The translations under genes and the position numbers were made by a program. Shown one piece after another: positions 20,185 through 27,743 of a stretch of DNA of 27,743 nt. The stretch lies in the NCBI GenBank assembly GCA_009731375.1, contig BJOX01000211.1, forward strand, positions 296,782 to 324,524. The letters run 5' to 3'. This DNA is from Paulinella micropora (taxonomy: Eukaryota > Cercozoa > Imbricatea > Euglyphida). Below the pieces are notes generated by a model. That model ran no database searches. It was not told where the DNA came from and saw only the letters and a program-made list of their open reading frames with translations. The stretch's first letter is position 1. Each line of letters opens with the position of its first letter.

Positions 20185-20293
20185 GAACGGTTTTTTTACA
20201 CAATTAGCTTCCACCGGGTTTAATTCAATTGAATTTAATAATATAACTGTCAAAAACCACAAATAGTGATTAAAAAACTTGAAATTGGGTCGG

Positions 20294-20327
20294 ATCCCCA
20301 AACGTGGCTTTAGATCCCCAAAAGTGG
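20294..20327 (+). repeat. piggyBac right subterminal repeats
   Basis: ATCCCCAAACGTGG at 20294-20307 and ATCCCCAAAAGTGG at 20314-20327 repeat the left-end motif on the same strand, not inverted. Confidence 0.8.
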
Positions 20328-20328
20328 C

Positions 20329-20342
20329 AAACCGGTTAAGGG
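20329..20342 (-). repeat. piggyBac right terminal inverted repeat
   Basis: AAACCGGTTAAGGG is the inverted partner of 17480-17493 and is followed by TTAA. Confidence 0.9.
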
Positions 20343-20346
20343 TTAA

Positions 20347-20542
20347 ACGTGTTTGAGTAAATTGCTTCCTTAACATAGCATACAAACATGGGCGCAAAAA
20401 AATTCAAAATAAACTGCGAGATGAGCTGGTGGGCTAATCAAACTGTCAGCATATGCGAAATAAGAAACTTGATAGTATTGAAATAATAGGAGCCGACTAA
20501 ATCAATGAAACAGTGTGAGTCCGACCTGCGGCAGTTTCCCTT
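20347..20542. other. Spacer between piggyBac and the LTR element
   Basis: AT-rich unique sequence with no gene seen. The 5' end of the LTR element may fall inside it. Confidence 0.4.
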
Positions 20543-20772
20543 GTAGGCATCACCCCCGATAGCCGGTAAAAAGTACCTTTTCCTGGTGACAGGTGCGCCA
20601 GCTTGTGTTTTTCAGTATTATTTGTCCGGAATGGACCTGATGCTATTTTATTCCTGTGTAGGCATCACCCCCCGGATAGCCGGTAAAAAAATACCTTTTC
20701 CTGGTGACAGGTGCACCAGCTTGTTTTTCAGTATTATTTGTCCGGATTGGACCTGATGCCATTTTATTCCTG
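20543..20772 (+). repeat. 115-bp tandem duplication upstream of gag
   Basis: GTAGGCATCACCCCC starts copies at 20543 and 20658. Both continue with ATAGCCGGTAAAAA, CCTTTTCCTGGTGACAGGTG, TTCAGTATTATTTGTCCGGA and TTTTATTCCTG. There are only a few substitutions and short homopolymer indels. The duplication probably belongs to the LTR promoter region of the following element. Confidence 0.85.
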
Positions 20773-21680
20773 GTCTGTTGCCGTTTTCCTTTTTGGCTTC
20801 ACTGAGCTAATACAACGAGACATCATTCTCATTCTTGAGGACTGTGTTTGGTTGTATTACCGACTTTTTACGAGCTATCGTTGGGGGCATTACATTTGGA
20901 GTCCACATCACTAGGGTGATTTCTTTCTGCTTTGCCACACAGGCAACAGAGTGAATTTTCACTGACCTGTCTCACACGGGGACGTCAGACGAAAACAAAT
21001 ACTCCAACACAGCTCCCTCATAACTCTTTCACAAAACAAATAATTTGATTGGTCTCAAGCAGGTGTCTCGTACCCTCTAGCCCAATCAGTATCTGTGTGC
21101 TCACAAGGAGACATCAGATACAAACTCTCTGTCGTTCTTGCTGTTCTCACACAGAGACCAAGAAGAAGGAGGTGGACAGAAGAGTGAAGGAACACACACA
21201 AAACACAAACAAGCATAGGGACAGGAGCACAACACTTTACCCTTCTAGTTTGTGCATTTATCTGCATTATCTCACACATACGTCAGAGTATTTTTGCAAA
21301 TCTCTGATCGTTTTCTAAAGGTAGGTCTGAGAACCTATCCGACCGACTGTCGACTTCTCAAGGAGAGCTTTTCTAGCTTCTCTATTACTATCTGTGTGTA
21401 GGTCCAAGTGCCTCATACTAGATACAATATAGAAAAGAAGGAGGAGAAAGTAATCTGAGTAAGGAGAACAAGAAATCGGAGAAAGTCTCAAAGACTATTT
21501 TTCTCAAACAAAAACAAACATACAAACAGTGTTTCATAGAGGACAGGGAATCTTATCCTACCCTCTCTATTAGTTTCTCTCTTCACTAGTCAATCGACTG
21601 AAGGAGGAACAGAACACAAACGAACAAAAACCAAACATAGGAGCTGACACTGTCCTCCTGTTGATCACTACTACGACATC
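20773..21680 (+). promoter_or_regulatory. Probable 5' LTR remainder and untranslated leader of the LTR retrotransposon
   Basis: About 900 bp without a convincing gene precede the gag ATG. A motif close to CTCACA..GAGAC.TCAGA recurs at 20971-20990, 21100-21119, 21146-21158 and 21271-21288. Purine-rich segments follow. I could not place the LTR ends or the tRNA primer site because the 3' LTR is outside the window. Confidence 0.45.
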
Positions 21681-24377
21681 ATGTCGACAGAGACCGCCGA
21701 AGTGAGTGAATTCTCGGAGGCAGATCAAAGAAGAGAAGAAGAAGAAGCAGGAGGAGGAGGAGGAAGAGGATTGAATGAAGGAGGAGGAGGAGGATTGAAT
21801 GGAGGAGGAGGAGGAGATGAAGGAGTAGGAGGAGGAGTAGAAGAGGGCTGGGATGATGAAGGAAGATATGGAGGAGACGAAGATGAAGGAGGATTTGAAC
21901 AAGAAGAGACGGGAGGAGGAGGAGCATATGGTAATCCCTTACCACCTGCCTACACGGGAGGAGGAGGACGAAAAATGATCGACTTGATTCATAGTGATGG
22001 AGAGGAGATCACAGTGGAGGAACAACAGTGGGTGCAAGACCACTATGACCTCACTAAAGAAGAGTTTGATAACAAGATGGGGGTAGAGAAGGATACCTAT
22101 GTGTGGATCCCTCAGGATCAAAGAAGAGAGAAAAGTCGTGCTAAAAAGGATGTCTATATCCTATTATCAAACACAGCACAGCTCCTCGGCAAACTGGTCT
22201 CTGATCCAGAAGAGAGAAAGAAGATACAGCATATCAAGTTTGGGGACACACACACCCACCTTGAATTACTCGATGCTATCTTTGGGGTGTACACTCAAAC
22301 CCTGATTTGGGAACGTACATACGGCCCACGATGTGAGGGTTACCTCCAGTACACAAACCCAAGAGCAACGGCCAGATTCCTCGCGACTGGTCAGGAGGCA
22401 GTCGATGTAACAAAAATGAAGACCAATCTGGGTTCGAAAAACTCGAGTGGTATATTTCATTTTTTTACAATGGAAATAAAGGCCTTGGAGGAGGGGAAGG
22501 CAGAGATGGAAAAAAGCATTAAGGCAGCAGGAGAAACTCATCCTGTGATTGATGAGTTAGAGAAGACCGACAGAGTTCTGACCAAGATCAGACTGTTGAT
22601 GGGTGCGTTACTGCACAAGGAGGCATGGAAGAGATGGATTCCTACCAAGGATCACTCTGTCCTTAAATCACTTAGTAACGCACCACCGGTCGCCAACAAA
22701 GCAGGTGTTGACCAATATGTGGAGAAATATAATTTTCTCAGATCTGCTTCTGAATTGGTGGCCTTTATCACTCATGCTCAAAAGCTGGTGATATCTGAGA
22801 AGAAGAAGGCGAAAGAGAATGAGGAGTTCGAGAAGACGATGAGACTGGAAAGAATGAAAGCAAAAGTGAGTGGTGCAAAGACACACCCTCCGACATATTT
22901 GACCCCACCAGCTCCTGCCCCACCAGCCCCTGCACCCTCGGGCTCAACTACGGTGGTGGTCACAAACACGGAGAAGAAGGACAGACAGAACATCATAAAT
23001 GCCTTCAAGGGGAAGAAAGGAGGAGTGGCAAGTCTCATGCTATATGCCAAGACGAGCTCAGACAAAGACTCTGATGCTTCGCTTTTGAGCAAGCTCAAAG
23101 AGATCAATGCCTGCATGAAGGCTTTTCCTTGCGACGAAACGCAGGAATACGAGGCCCTTGTTACTGTTTTTGACCAATCTCTAGTCTCGGAGGGATTTGA
23201 TCTGACACAGTACAAGTTTTTGAGAAAGAAGGAGGAGATTAAGAGAAACAATGCAACAGGCCTAGACGCTCAGTGTGAACTGGCGGTGGCCACACTCATT
23301 TCATATTTTCAATCTCATGGATACCAGCATCTCTGCACTGGTACTCTCATAGGATTTGAAATCTTTGAGACAGTGGCGATGAGTTTGAGGAGTGCTGTTG
23401 GCTTGGCGGCGACCCTTACGGAGGTAGTTTCCTCCTATGGGCTATTCTATGGCCGCAAGTCGATCATCCTCTATTTCTTTTCGGCGTTACACACAGTTAA
23501 CCCGAGTAAGCTTACTCAGCTCATACAACAATGCTCGACGTTTAGCTCAGTGAAGTCCAAGAACTTCCTCGAGACACACGTGTTCGAAAATACGGTTCAA
23601 AGCGTTGCTCCGTCAGCACTGTTTCAAGAAGTGATGAGTGCATGCTCAAACATGGACTCGCTCACGGAGGCACATACGGCACAGGCAGGCGGTGTACCTG
23701 TTGGCGCACAAGCCACGTACACAAACAGAGTTGCCGGTTGGAAGAGACAGAGAGAGCCAGACCTGAAGACCGCATGTTGGAGGTGGTTCGCGGGCTTGCA
23801 GTGTAAGGCACAGATGGAGAACAGAGACTGCTCTTTCAATCATGATAGGCAGAACCCAACAGCAAGGGCAAATTTTCTGAGCAGGACGGAAGGCAAGGAA
23901 CCGGGCCTTTTCAATATGCTTCAGATTGCCGCTGTGAACGAAGGTTGGTATGCCAATATGTGTGATGATGAGGAGTTACGAGAGGCAATCATTACCTACA
24001 TGAAGAGGATGAAGGAGAAGAAGGAGGAAAGGGAGAGACAAAAGAACTTAAAGGCCTCTCAAAGAGGACGAGAAGGAGGAGCAGGAGCAGGAGGAGGAGG
24101 AGGAGGAGGAGGAGGAGGACGAGGACGAGGAACATGGAGAGGAGCCTCGAGGTGGCAGGGAACCCCTCAGAGAGGAAGAGGAGGAGGTCGGGGATATACC
24201 CCTTATGGAGGGAGAGCTGTTCGAGCTCCAGCCCCCCCACCCAGAGGAGGAGGAGGCTCGTGGGCAAGCTCCAACCCGAATTTCGGTCGAGCTCAGGCCT
24301 ACAACACTGCCTCGGAGACCGATACGTCATCCTACCCGGACACTACTCAAGGTAATCGTTTCGAGGTGGTGGAATGA
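21681..24377 (+). CDS. gag: Gag-like protein of a Ty3/gypsy-type retrotransposon (898 aa)
   Basis: The ATG at 21681 opens a frame to TGA 24375-24377. Residues 1-90 are Gly/Glu-rich low-complexity sequence. Residues of about 130-650 are largely helical and charged, with a Pro/Ala-rich linker (TPPAPAPPAPAP) near 412; the capsid-like part should lie here but I cannot align it by eye. Cys699, Cys708, Cys717 and His721 form a CX8CX8CX3H finger rather than the usual CCHC knuckle. From about residue 793 the tail is rich in RGG and Gly repeats. Both would suit RNA binding and packaging. At nearly 900 aa it is long for a gypsy Gag. Its identity rests mainly on position before Pol in the same frame. 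Confidence 0.72.
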   Translation: MSTETAEVSEFSEADQRREEEEAGGGGGRGLNEGGGGGLNGGGGGDEGVGGGVEEGWDDEGRYGGDEDEGGFEQEETGGGGAYGNPLPPAYTGGGGRKMIDLIHSDGEEITVEEQQWVQDHYDLTKEEFDNKMGVEKDTYVWIPQDQRREKSRAKKDVYILLSNTAQLLGKLVSDPEERKKIQHIKFGDTHTHLELLDAIFGVYTQTLIWERTYGPRCEGYLQYTNPRATARFLATGQEAVDVTKMKTNLGSKNSSGIFHFFTMEIKALEEGKAEMEKSIKAAGETHPVIDELEKTDRVLTKIRLLMGALLHKEAWKRWIPTKDHSVLKSLSNAPPVANKAGVDQYVEKYNFLRSASELVAFITHAQKLVISEKKKAKENEEFEKTMRLERMKAKVSGAKTHPPTYLTPPAPAPPAPAPSGSTTVVVTNTEKKDRQNIINAFKGKKGGVASLMLYAKTSSDKDSDASLLSKLKEINACMKAFPCDETQEYEALVTVFDQSLVSEGFDLTQYKFLRKKEEIKRNNATGLDAQCELAVATLISYFQSHGYQHLCTGTLIGFEIFETVAMSLRSAVGLAATLTEVVSSYGLFYGRKSIILYFFSALHTVNPSKLTQLIQQCSTFSSVKSKNFLETHVFENTVQSVAPSALFQEVMSACSNMDSLTEAHTAQAGGVPVGAQATYTNRVAGWKRQREPDLKTACWRWFAGLQCKAQMENRDCSFNHDRQNPTARANFLSRTEGKEPGLFNMLQIAAVNEGWYANMCDDEELREAIITYMKRMKEKKEERERQKNLKASQRGREGGAGAGGGGGGGGGGRGRGTWRGASRWQGTPQRGRGGGRGYTPYGGRAVRAPAPPPRGGGGSWASSNPNFGRAQAYNTASETDTSSYPDTTQGNRFEVVE

Positions 24378-24436
24378 CTGGAGGGGGAAGAAGAGAGGAA
24401 GGAGAAGACTGTGAAGTTTAACCCTAAAGTCACAGT
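24375..24436 (+). other. Gag-Pol junction: in-frame TGA plus downstream hairpin
   Basis: Gag ends GAA-TGA-CTG and the same frame continues open for 1001 codons as Pol. A C after TGA is a leaky context in eukaryotes. A hairpin at 24408-24436 pairs ACTGTGA with TCACAGT and TTTA with TAAA around an ACCC loop, starting 30 nt after the stop. This supports stop-codon readthrough as the way Pol is made; reinitiation at an internal ATG is the alternative. Confidence 0.6.
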
Positions 24437-27383
24437 GCTTTCTAATGCTGTTGTGCAGACTGGGCCAACGCTTCCTCTATGTGAAAACAAAGATGTGGGT
24501 ACACAGAGACTGCAGCCCCAAGGTAGTCTCATACCCGTTCATACAGCACGGTTACCAATGATAACTGATGCAAATAGGAAGGCGAGACTTGCGATGGAGG
24601 CGAGGAGGCCAATGGCAGACGTATCGCCTCGGCCAAGCAAACAACCACGAACAGACTCAATGTCTACGGTCGCGGCGGGTGGCGAGCAAAAAGACAATGT
24701 GTGTACTCAAGTACCACAAGACAATGTCGCTCAAATAGTAAACGCACCAGTACCGCAGAATAATAAAAATGTTAATGAGGTGAAGCAGGAGGAGAAGAAG
24801 GAGGAGTTGAAAAACTTAGAGACAAGACTCCAAAATTTGGAACGTAAAGTTCTTGTTCTCGCAGCCAATATACACAGGCCCGATGCTCTGTGTTATACGG
24901 AACTTTATTGTGAAACATTGAAGACAATATTAAAAGTTGGTAATGATACGATGGCGAATATTAATATTGTCGGCAGGAAGTTTTTTAATCGATACCGGGA
25001 CTGGGTGGACGGAAATATGAAAAAGTCAACGGGCACTCTCAAAGGAGTGAGCAGCCGGACGGATATCACGGGAATCATCACACTGACCTTTAAATTGAAA
25101 TCCGCACGAGTATACCGTATGGACCTCTATGTCGTCCCCGGTTACCACGGGTCAATATTACTATCGTATGACCAATTGGCTACGATGGGGGCTGTGATTG
25201 ATTGCGCCGCACGGCGAGTGATATATGGAGTAAAAAGAGGAGAAGAGAACGATATTGATCCCTTCAACGCTACTGACTCTTATGAGGCTTATGAGCTGAG
25301 TCTAGCGACGGATCACAAAAAGATGGCCATCGCACATGAGGCACTTGAGGTGTACGTTCACCCCCATGTCGTAAGACCGGATGAACTGTCCTGGACCGAC
25401 AATTGGGAATCCCAAGTGTGCACTGTCACAGTTCCGACATGCCATTGGGACAAAAAGTCTATTGATGACTTAATCGAGAAGCGAAAGGAGGAGATTATAT
25501 GTGTCGCACAAAGAAGCCCGTCGTTGGCGAGATTCGCGGAAGGAGTAGGAACAGATGTCCATATTACTAACGGATACTGTTTCCATGCGAAAGTAGGAGA
25601 AGAAAAAAGGGAGGCGTTTGTACCAAGGAGAACGGGGCGAATCCCGGATACTCCACCAGAAACTATTAAAAGTTTTATTACTGATTTCTGGGGTGACGAG
25701 CCCACGTGGCCGCGTTCACTGTCTGAAGTGAAGAAATGCTTACGGACTTTATTCGAAAATAATAAGCCGTATACTATTATCCTGCCATATAATGAGAAGG
25801 CGATATGGGCGCAGGAAATAAGGGACCGGCTTATTGATCATCCTATACCGGTACCCTCTCGCAAGCAACAGCTAGTGGTGGCTTGTCGTATGGGAACTCG
25901 TGAGCAGAGCAGTGCATACAAGCGGAAGCTCAGAGACCTCGACAAGTTGAAATTGATACCGCAAGCATTCACATGCTTTGATGGTTTTTACACCCGTAAA
26001 GCTCCTTTGCAATACGCGAGACTCATTGACATGCTGGTGGAGCTCGGTAAAGATGATGAGCCGGACACGGTCACGTATGAAAAGACGGGCCTAGATGATG
26101 TCTCGGAAGAGGACTTAGGCTTGGAGGAGGACAGAGAACCCCTCAAGCAGCATAAGCAGATGTCTGATGAAGATTTTCAAGAGGCGGCGCGGAAAATATT
26201 GGAAGAAGGAGTAGGCACGGAGAAGGAGAAGGAGCTTTTAAAAGCCAAATTAGAGGCGAACAAGGAAATTTTTTACCCTCCACATGCAGGTGGTGTCAAG
26301 CCTGAAGATTTCACTGCGGTTATTTACAAAATACCGGGTGCGGAGCCGTCACCGGCACCACGAAGGGCGAATTTGAGTATACATGAGGCGAAGATAGCGG
26401 AGGAGCTAGCAAGACAGCTGCTCAATGAGGACTTTATTGAGAGATCAACATCTCCAATAGTCTCACAACCGAGAATAGTGCCGAAGCCAGGAGGAGAATG
26501 GCGCCTGACAGTTAACTATGCTCGTGTTAACAAGGTGCTGGAGGAAGAGAGAAATCCTCTCCCGACATTAGAAGAAGGAAGGAGAGTACTGCGGAATGCA
26601 AAATTCTATTCGGTCATTGACCTTAAGAATGGCTTCTGGCAGATACCACTGGAGGAAAAGTCCAGATGGCTGACGGCGTTTGTGGTGGGTATGGAAATAT
26701 ACCAATGGAAAGTGCTTCCGATGGGCCTCAAGCAAGCCCCAGGACTTTTCCAGAAGGCGATGCAGAAGATGTTGAGCAGTCAGTACGATGATTTGTCTGA
26801 CGGTGGCTTTATGAGAAGGCGGGGACAGAAGGCGGGAGAATATGCATTTTGCTATATCGATGACATTATCGTATACTCTAACACAATGGAGGAGCATATC
26901 GATCATTTGTCCGATATATTCAGGCGCATCGGAGCTTTTGGCCTGAAGTGCAATCTAAAGAAGTGTCAACTTGCCAAGACGAGTGTGACATACTTAGGGT
27001 ACGAGATCTCCCATAATCGAGTCTCGATATCCAAAGAGAAGAGGGAGGAGATTATGAATCGACCGATACCGAAGAACCGCACTGAATTGCACTCATTCCT
27101 TGCGATGGCGCAATACTATAGCCAGTTTATACCCGATTGGGGTGCAACACGGGCTAAAGTGGAGAAAATGATAGATTTTGGAGACTTTGAGAAGTGGGAC
27201 GAAGAGGCTTTGCAAGCGTTTCATGCGCTCAAAGATCTCATTTACAAAGACCCAAAAGACGGGGGACTGGTGTTAACGATGCCCGACTTTACGAAACAAT
27301 TCGTAGTCGATACAGACGCATCTAAGTTTGCGATTGGGGCTGTATTACAACAAGAAGAAATTACGCCCAATCATGTTTATTAG
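24378..27383 (+). CDS. pol: Pol polyprotein: protease-like region, reverse transcriptase, partial RNase H (Ty3/gypsy type)
   Basis: The frame follows the gag TGA with no ATG at its head; the first internal ATG is about 60 codons in. A coiled-coil-like Glu/Lys/Leu segment precedes a retropepsin-like region at about 24890-25240. That region has LKVGND (from 24930) where an active protease would have Leu-Asp-Thr/Ser-Gly. RT follows with VIDLKNGFWQIPL (Asp at 26619), LPMGLKQAPGLFQ and YIDD at 26853-26864, all typical of Ty3/gypsy. About 20 extra residues lie between motifs B and C. RNase H begins with VVDTDASKFAIGAVLQQ (from 27303) and the frame then stops at 27381-27383. It makes the element's cDNA. 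Integrase is not in the window. Confidence 0.88.
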   Translation: MEGEEERKEKTVKFNPKVTVLSNAVVQTGPTLPLCENKDVGTQRLQPQGSLIPVHTARLPMITDANRKARLAMEARRPMADVSPRPSKQPRTDSMSTVAAGGEQKDNVCTQVPQDNVAQIVNAPVPQNNKNVNEVKQEEKKEELKNLETRLQNLERKVLVLAANIHRPDALCYTELYCETLKTILKVGNDTMANINIVGRKFFNRYRDWVDGNMKKSTGTLKGVSSRTDITGIITLTFKLKSARVYRMDLYVVPGYHGSILLSYDQLATMGAVIDCAARRVIYGVKRGEENDIDPFNATDSYEAYELSLATDHKKMAIAHEALEVYVHPHVVRPDELSWTDNWESQVCTVTVPTCHWDKKSIDDLIEKRKEEIICVAQRSPSLARFAEGVGTDVHITNGYCFHAKVGEEKREAFVPRRTGRIPDTPPETIKSFITDFWGDEPTWPRSLSEVKKCLRTLFENNKPYTIILPYNEKAIWAQEIRDRLIDHPIPVPSRKQQLVVACRMGTREQSSAYKRKLRDLDKLKLIPQAFTCFDGFYTRKAPLQYARLIDMLVELGKDDEPDTVTYEKTGLDDVSEEDLGLEEDREPLKQHKQMSDEDFQEAARKILEEGVGTEKEKELLKAKLEANKEIFYPPHAGGVKPEDFTAVIYKIPGAEPSPAPRRANLSIHEAKIAEELARQLLNEDFIERSTSPIVSQPRIVPKPGGEWRLTVNYARVNKVLEEERNPLPTLEEGRRVLRNAKFYSVIDLKNGFWQIPLEEKSRWLTAFVVGMEIYQWKVLPMGLKQAPGLFQKAMQKMLSSQYDDLSDGGFMRRRGQKAGEYAFCYIDDIIVYSNTMEEHIDHLSDIFRRIGAFGLKCNLKKCQLAKTSVTYLGYEISHNRVSISKEKREEIMNRPIPKNRTELHSFLAMAQYYSQFIPDWGATRAKVEKMIDFGDFEKWDEEALQAFHALKDLIYKDPKDGGLVLTMPDFTKQFVVDTDASKFAIGAVLQQEEITPNHVY

Positions 27384-27743
27384 TAGGAAGTTGTGTGCGG
27401 CGGAGAGAAACTATTGCACAAGGCAAAGAGAGGCGTTCGCGGTGGTATGGGCCCTCAAGAGGCTCAGAGAGTATTTGTGGGGAGGATCTCAATTTACTGT
27501 CAGAACTGATCATCATAACCTGTTATGGTTGATGAATCATGAACAGACGGGACGGCTGGCGCGGTGGCAAGCGTTCTTGTCTTGTTTCGATTTTACAATG
27601 GTCCATCTACCGGGAAAGCGAAATGTGGTCGCTGATAGCCTCTCTAGGCTAGAGTTTAACTCAGAAGTATCGGCGTTGGTGTCCACGGTGGAGATGGAAG
27701 ACTTGTCCACTGACAAGGTGTATGAGGTCAGCCACATTGAGGC
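27370..27743 (+). pseudogene. Continuation of Pol RNase H in the next frame, running off the window
   Basis: From about 27370 the adjacent frame reads FISRKLCAAERNY, REAFAVVWALKRLREYL, TDHHNLLWL, RWQAFLSCFDF and LPGKRNVVADSLSRL. These are standard RNase H and connection blocks in their normal order. It stays open to 27743. One extra A in CCCAATC at 27366-27372 would explain the shift. It is either a sequencing error or an inactivating mutation in this copy. Confidence 0.82.

Larger units (their letters stand above)
17476..20346 (+). mobile_element. Complete piggyBac-type DNA transposon
   Basis: TTAA at 17476-17479 and 20343-20346 flank the element, the target duplication characteristic of piggyBac. 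The 14-bp terminal inverted repeats are CCCTTAACCGATTT (17480-17493) and, inverted, AAACCGGTTAAGGG (20329-20342), with one mismatch. The CCC/GGG ends beside TTAA are canonical. The 2863 bp between the duplications contain one transposase gene with its catalytic residues and no internal stop in the main exon. A second TTAA lies inside each inverted repeat, so an inner boundary cannot be formally excluded, but the symmetry extends to the outer one. Confidence 0.92.

Noticed and set aside
17484-20339. Inner TTAA pair as the real target duplication of the piggyBac element
   Set aside because: The inverted repeat matches beyond it to the outer TTAA, and CCC/GGG termini fit the family better.

Overview
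The window is nuclear DNA of a eukaryote. It carries GT-AG introns, a piggyBac DNA transposon, a non-LTR retrotransposon, a Ty3/gypsy-type LTR retrotransposon and several kilobases of microsatellite. There are no bacterial-type operons. The short introns (68, 106 and 154 nt) and the transposon mix suit a protist or alga, perhaps an alveolate or stramenopile, but nothing here fixes the species. No rRNA, tRNA or CRISPR array is visible.

Layout. Positions 1-2000 hold two diverged tandem repeat families, one arranged as two arms facing each other, broken by G/C homopolymers and 10-N gaps. Positions 2000-6550 are almost all microsatellite (ATT, CT, TATATG, T, TTTG, CATA, CTAT), with a 475-N gap, a 153-bp MITE-like inverted repeat and a few small dispersed repeats. 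Positions 6551-10072 hold a dead, 5'-truncated non-LTR element with a reverse transcriptase (RT) and a restriction-like endonuclease (RLE). (CTAT)n lies on both sides of it. Positions 10073-12690 return to CTAT, TA, CATA and CT arrays and a 581-N gap. Positions 12690-15960 are mostly non-coding, with a 190-bp direct repeat pair and a 115-bp tandem duplication. Positions 15963-16749 appear to be a two-exon gene for an unrecognised 226-aa protein.

Positions 17476-20346 are a structurally complete piggyBac element: TTAA duplication, 14-bp terminal inverted repeats and a three-exon transposase with all three catalytic aspartates. From about 20543 to the window end is the 5' part of a Ty3/gypsy-like element. 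It has a duplicated upstream region, a long Gag with a CCCH zinc finger and an Arg-Gly-rich tail, then Pol in the same reading frame behind a single TGA. Pol shows RT and RNase H; a one-base frameshift interrupts RNase H, and integrase and the 3' LTR lie beyond the window.

The window is therefore a nest of mobile DNA with one possible host gene. The strongest leads are the in-frame TGA plus hairpin between gag and pol, the unusual Gag zinc finger and protease region, the same-strand subterminal repeats of the piggyBac element, and the RLE retroelement inside a CTAT microsatellite. I saw no new defence or metabolic system.
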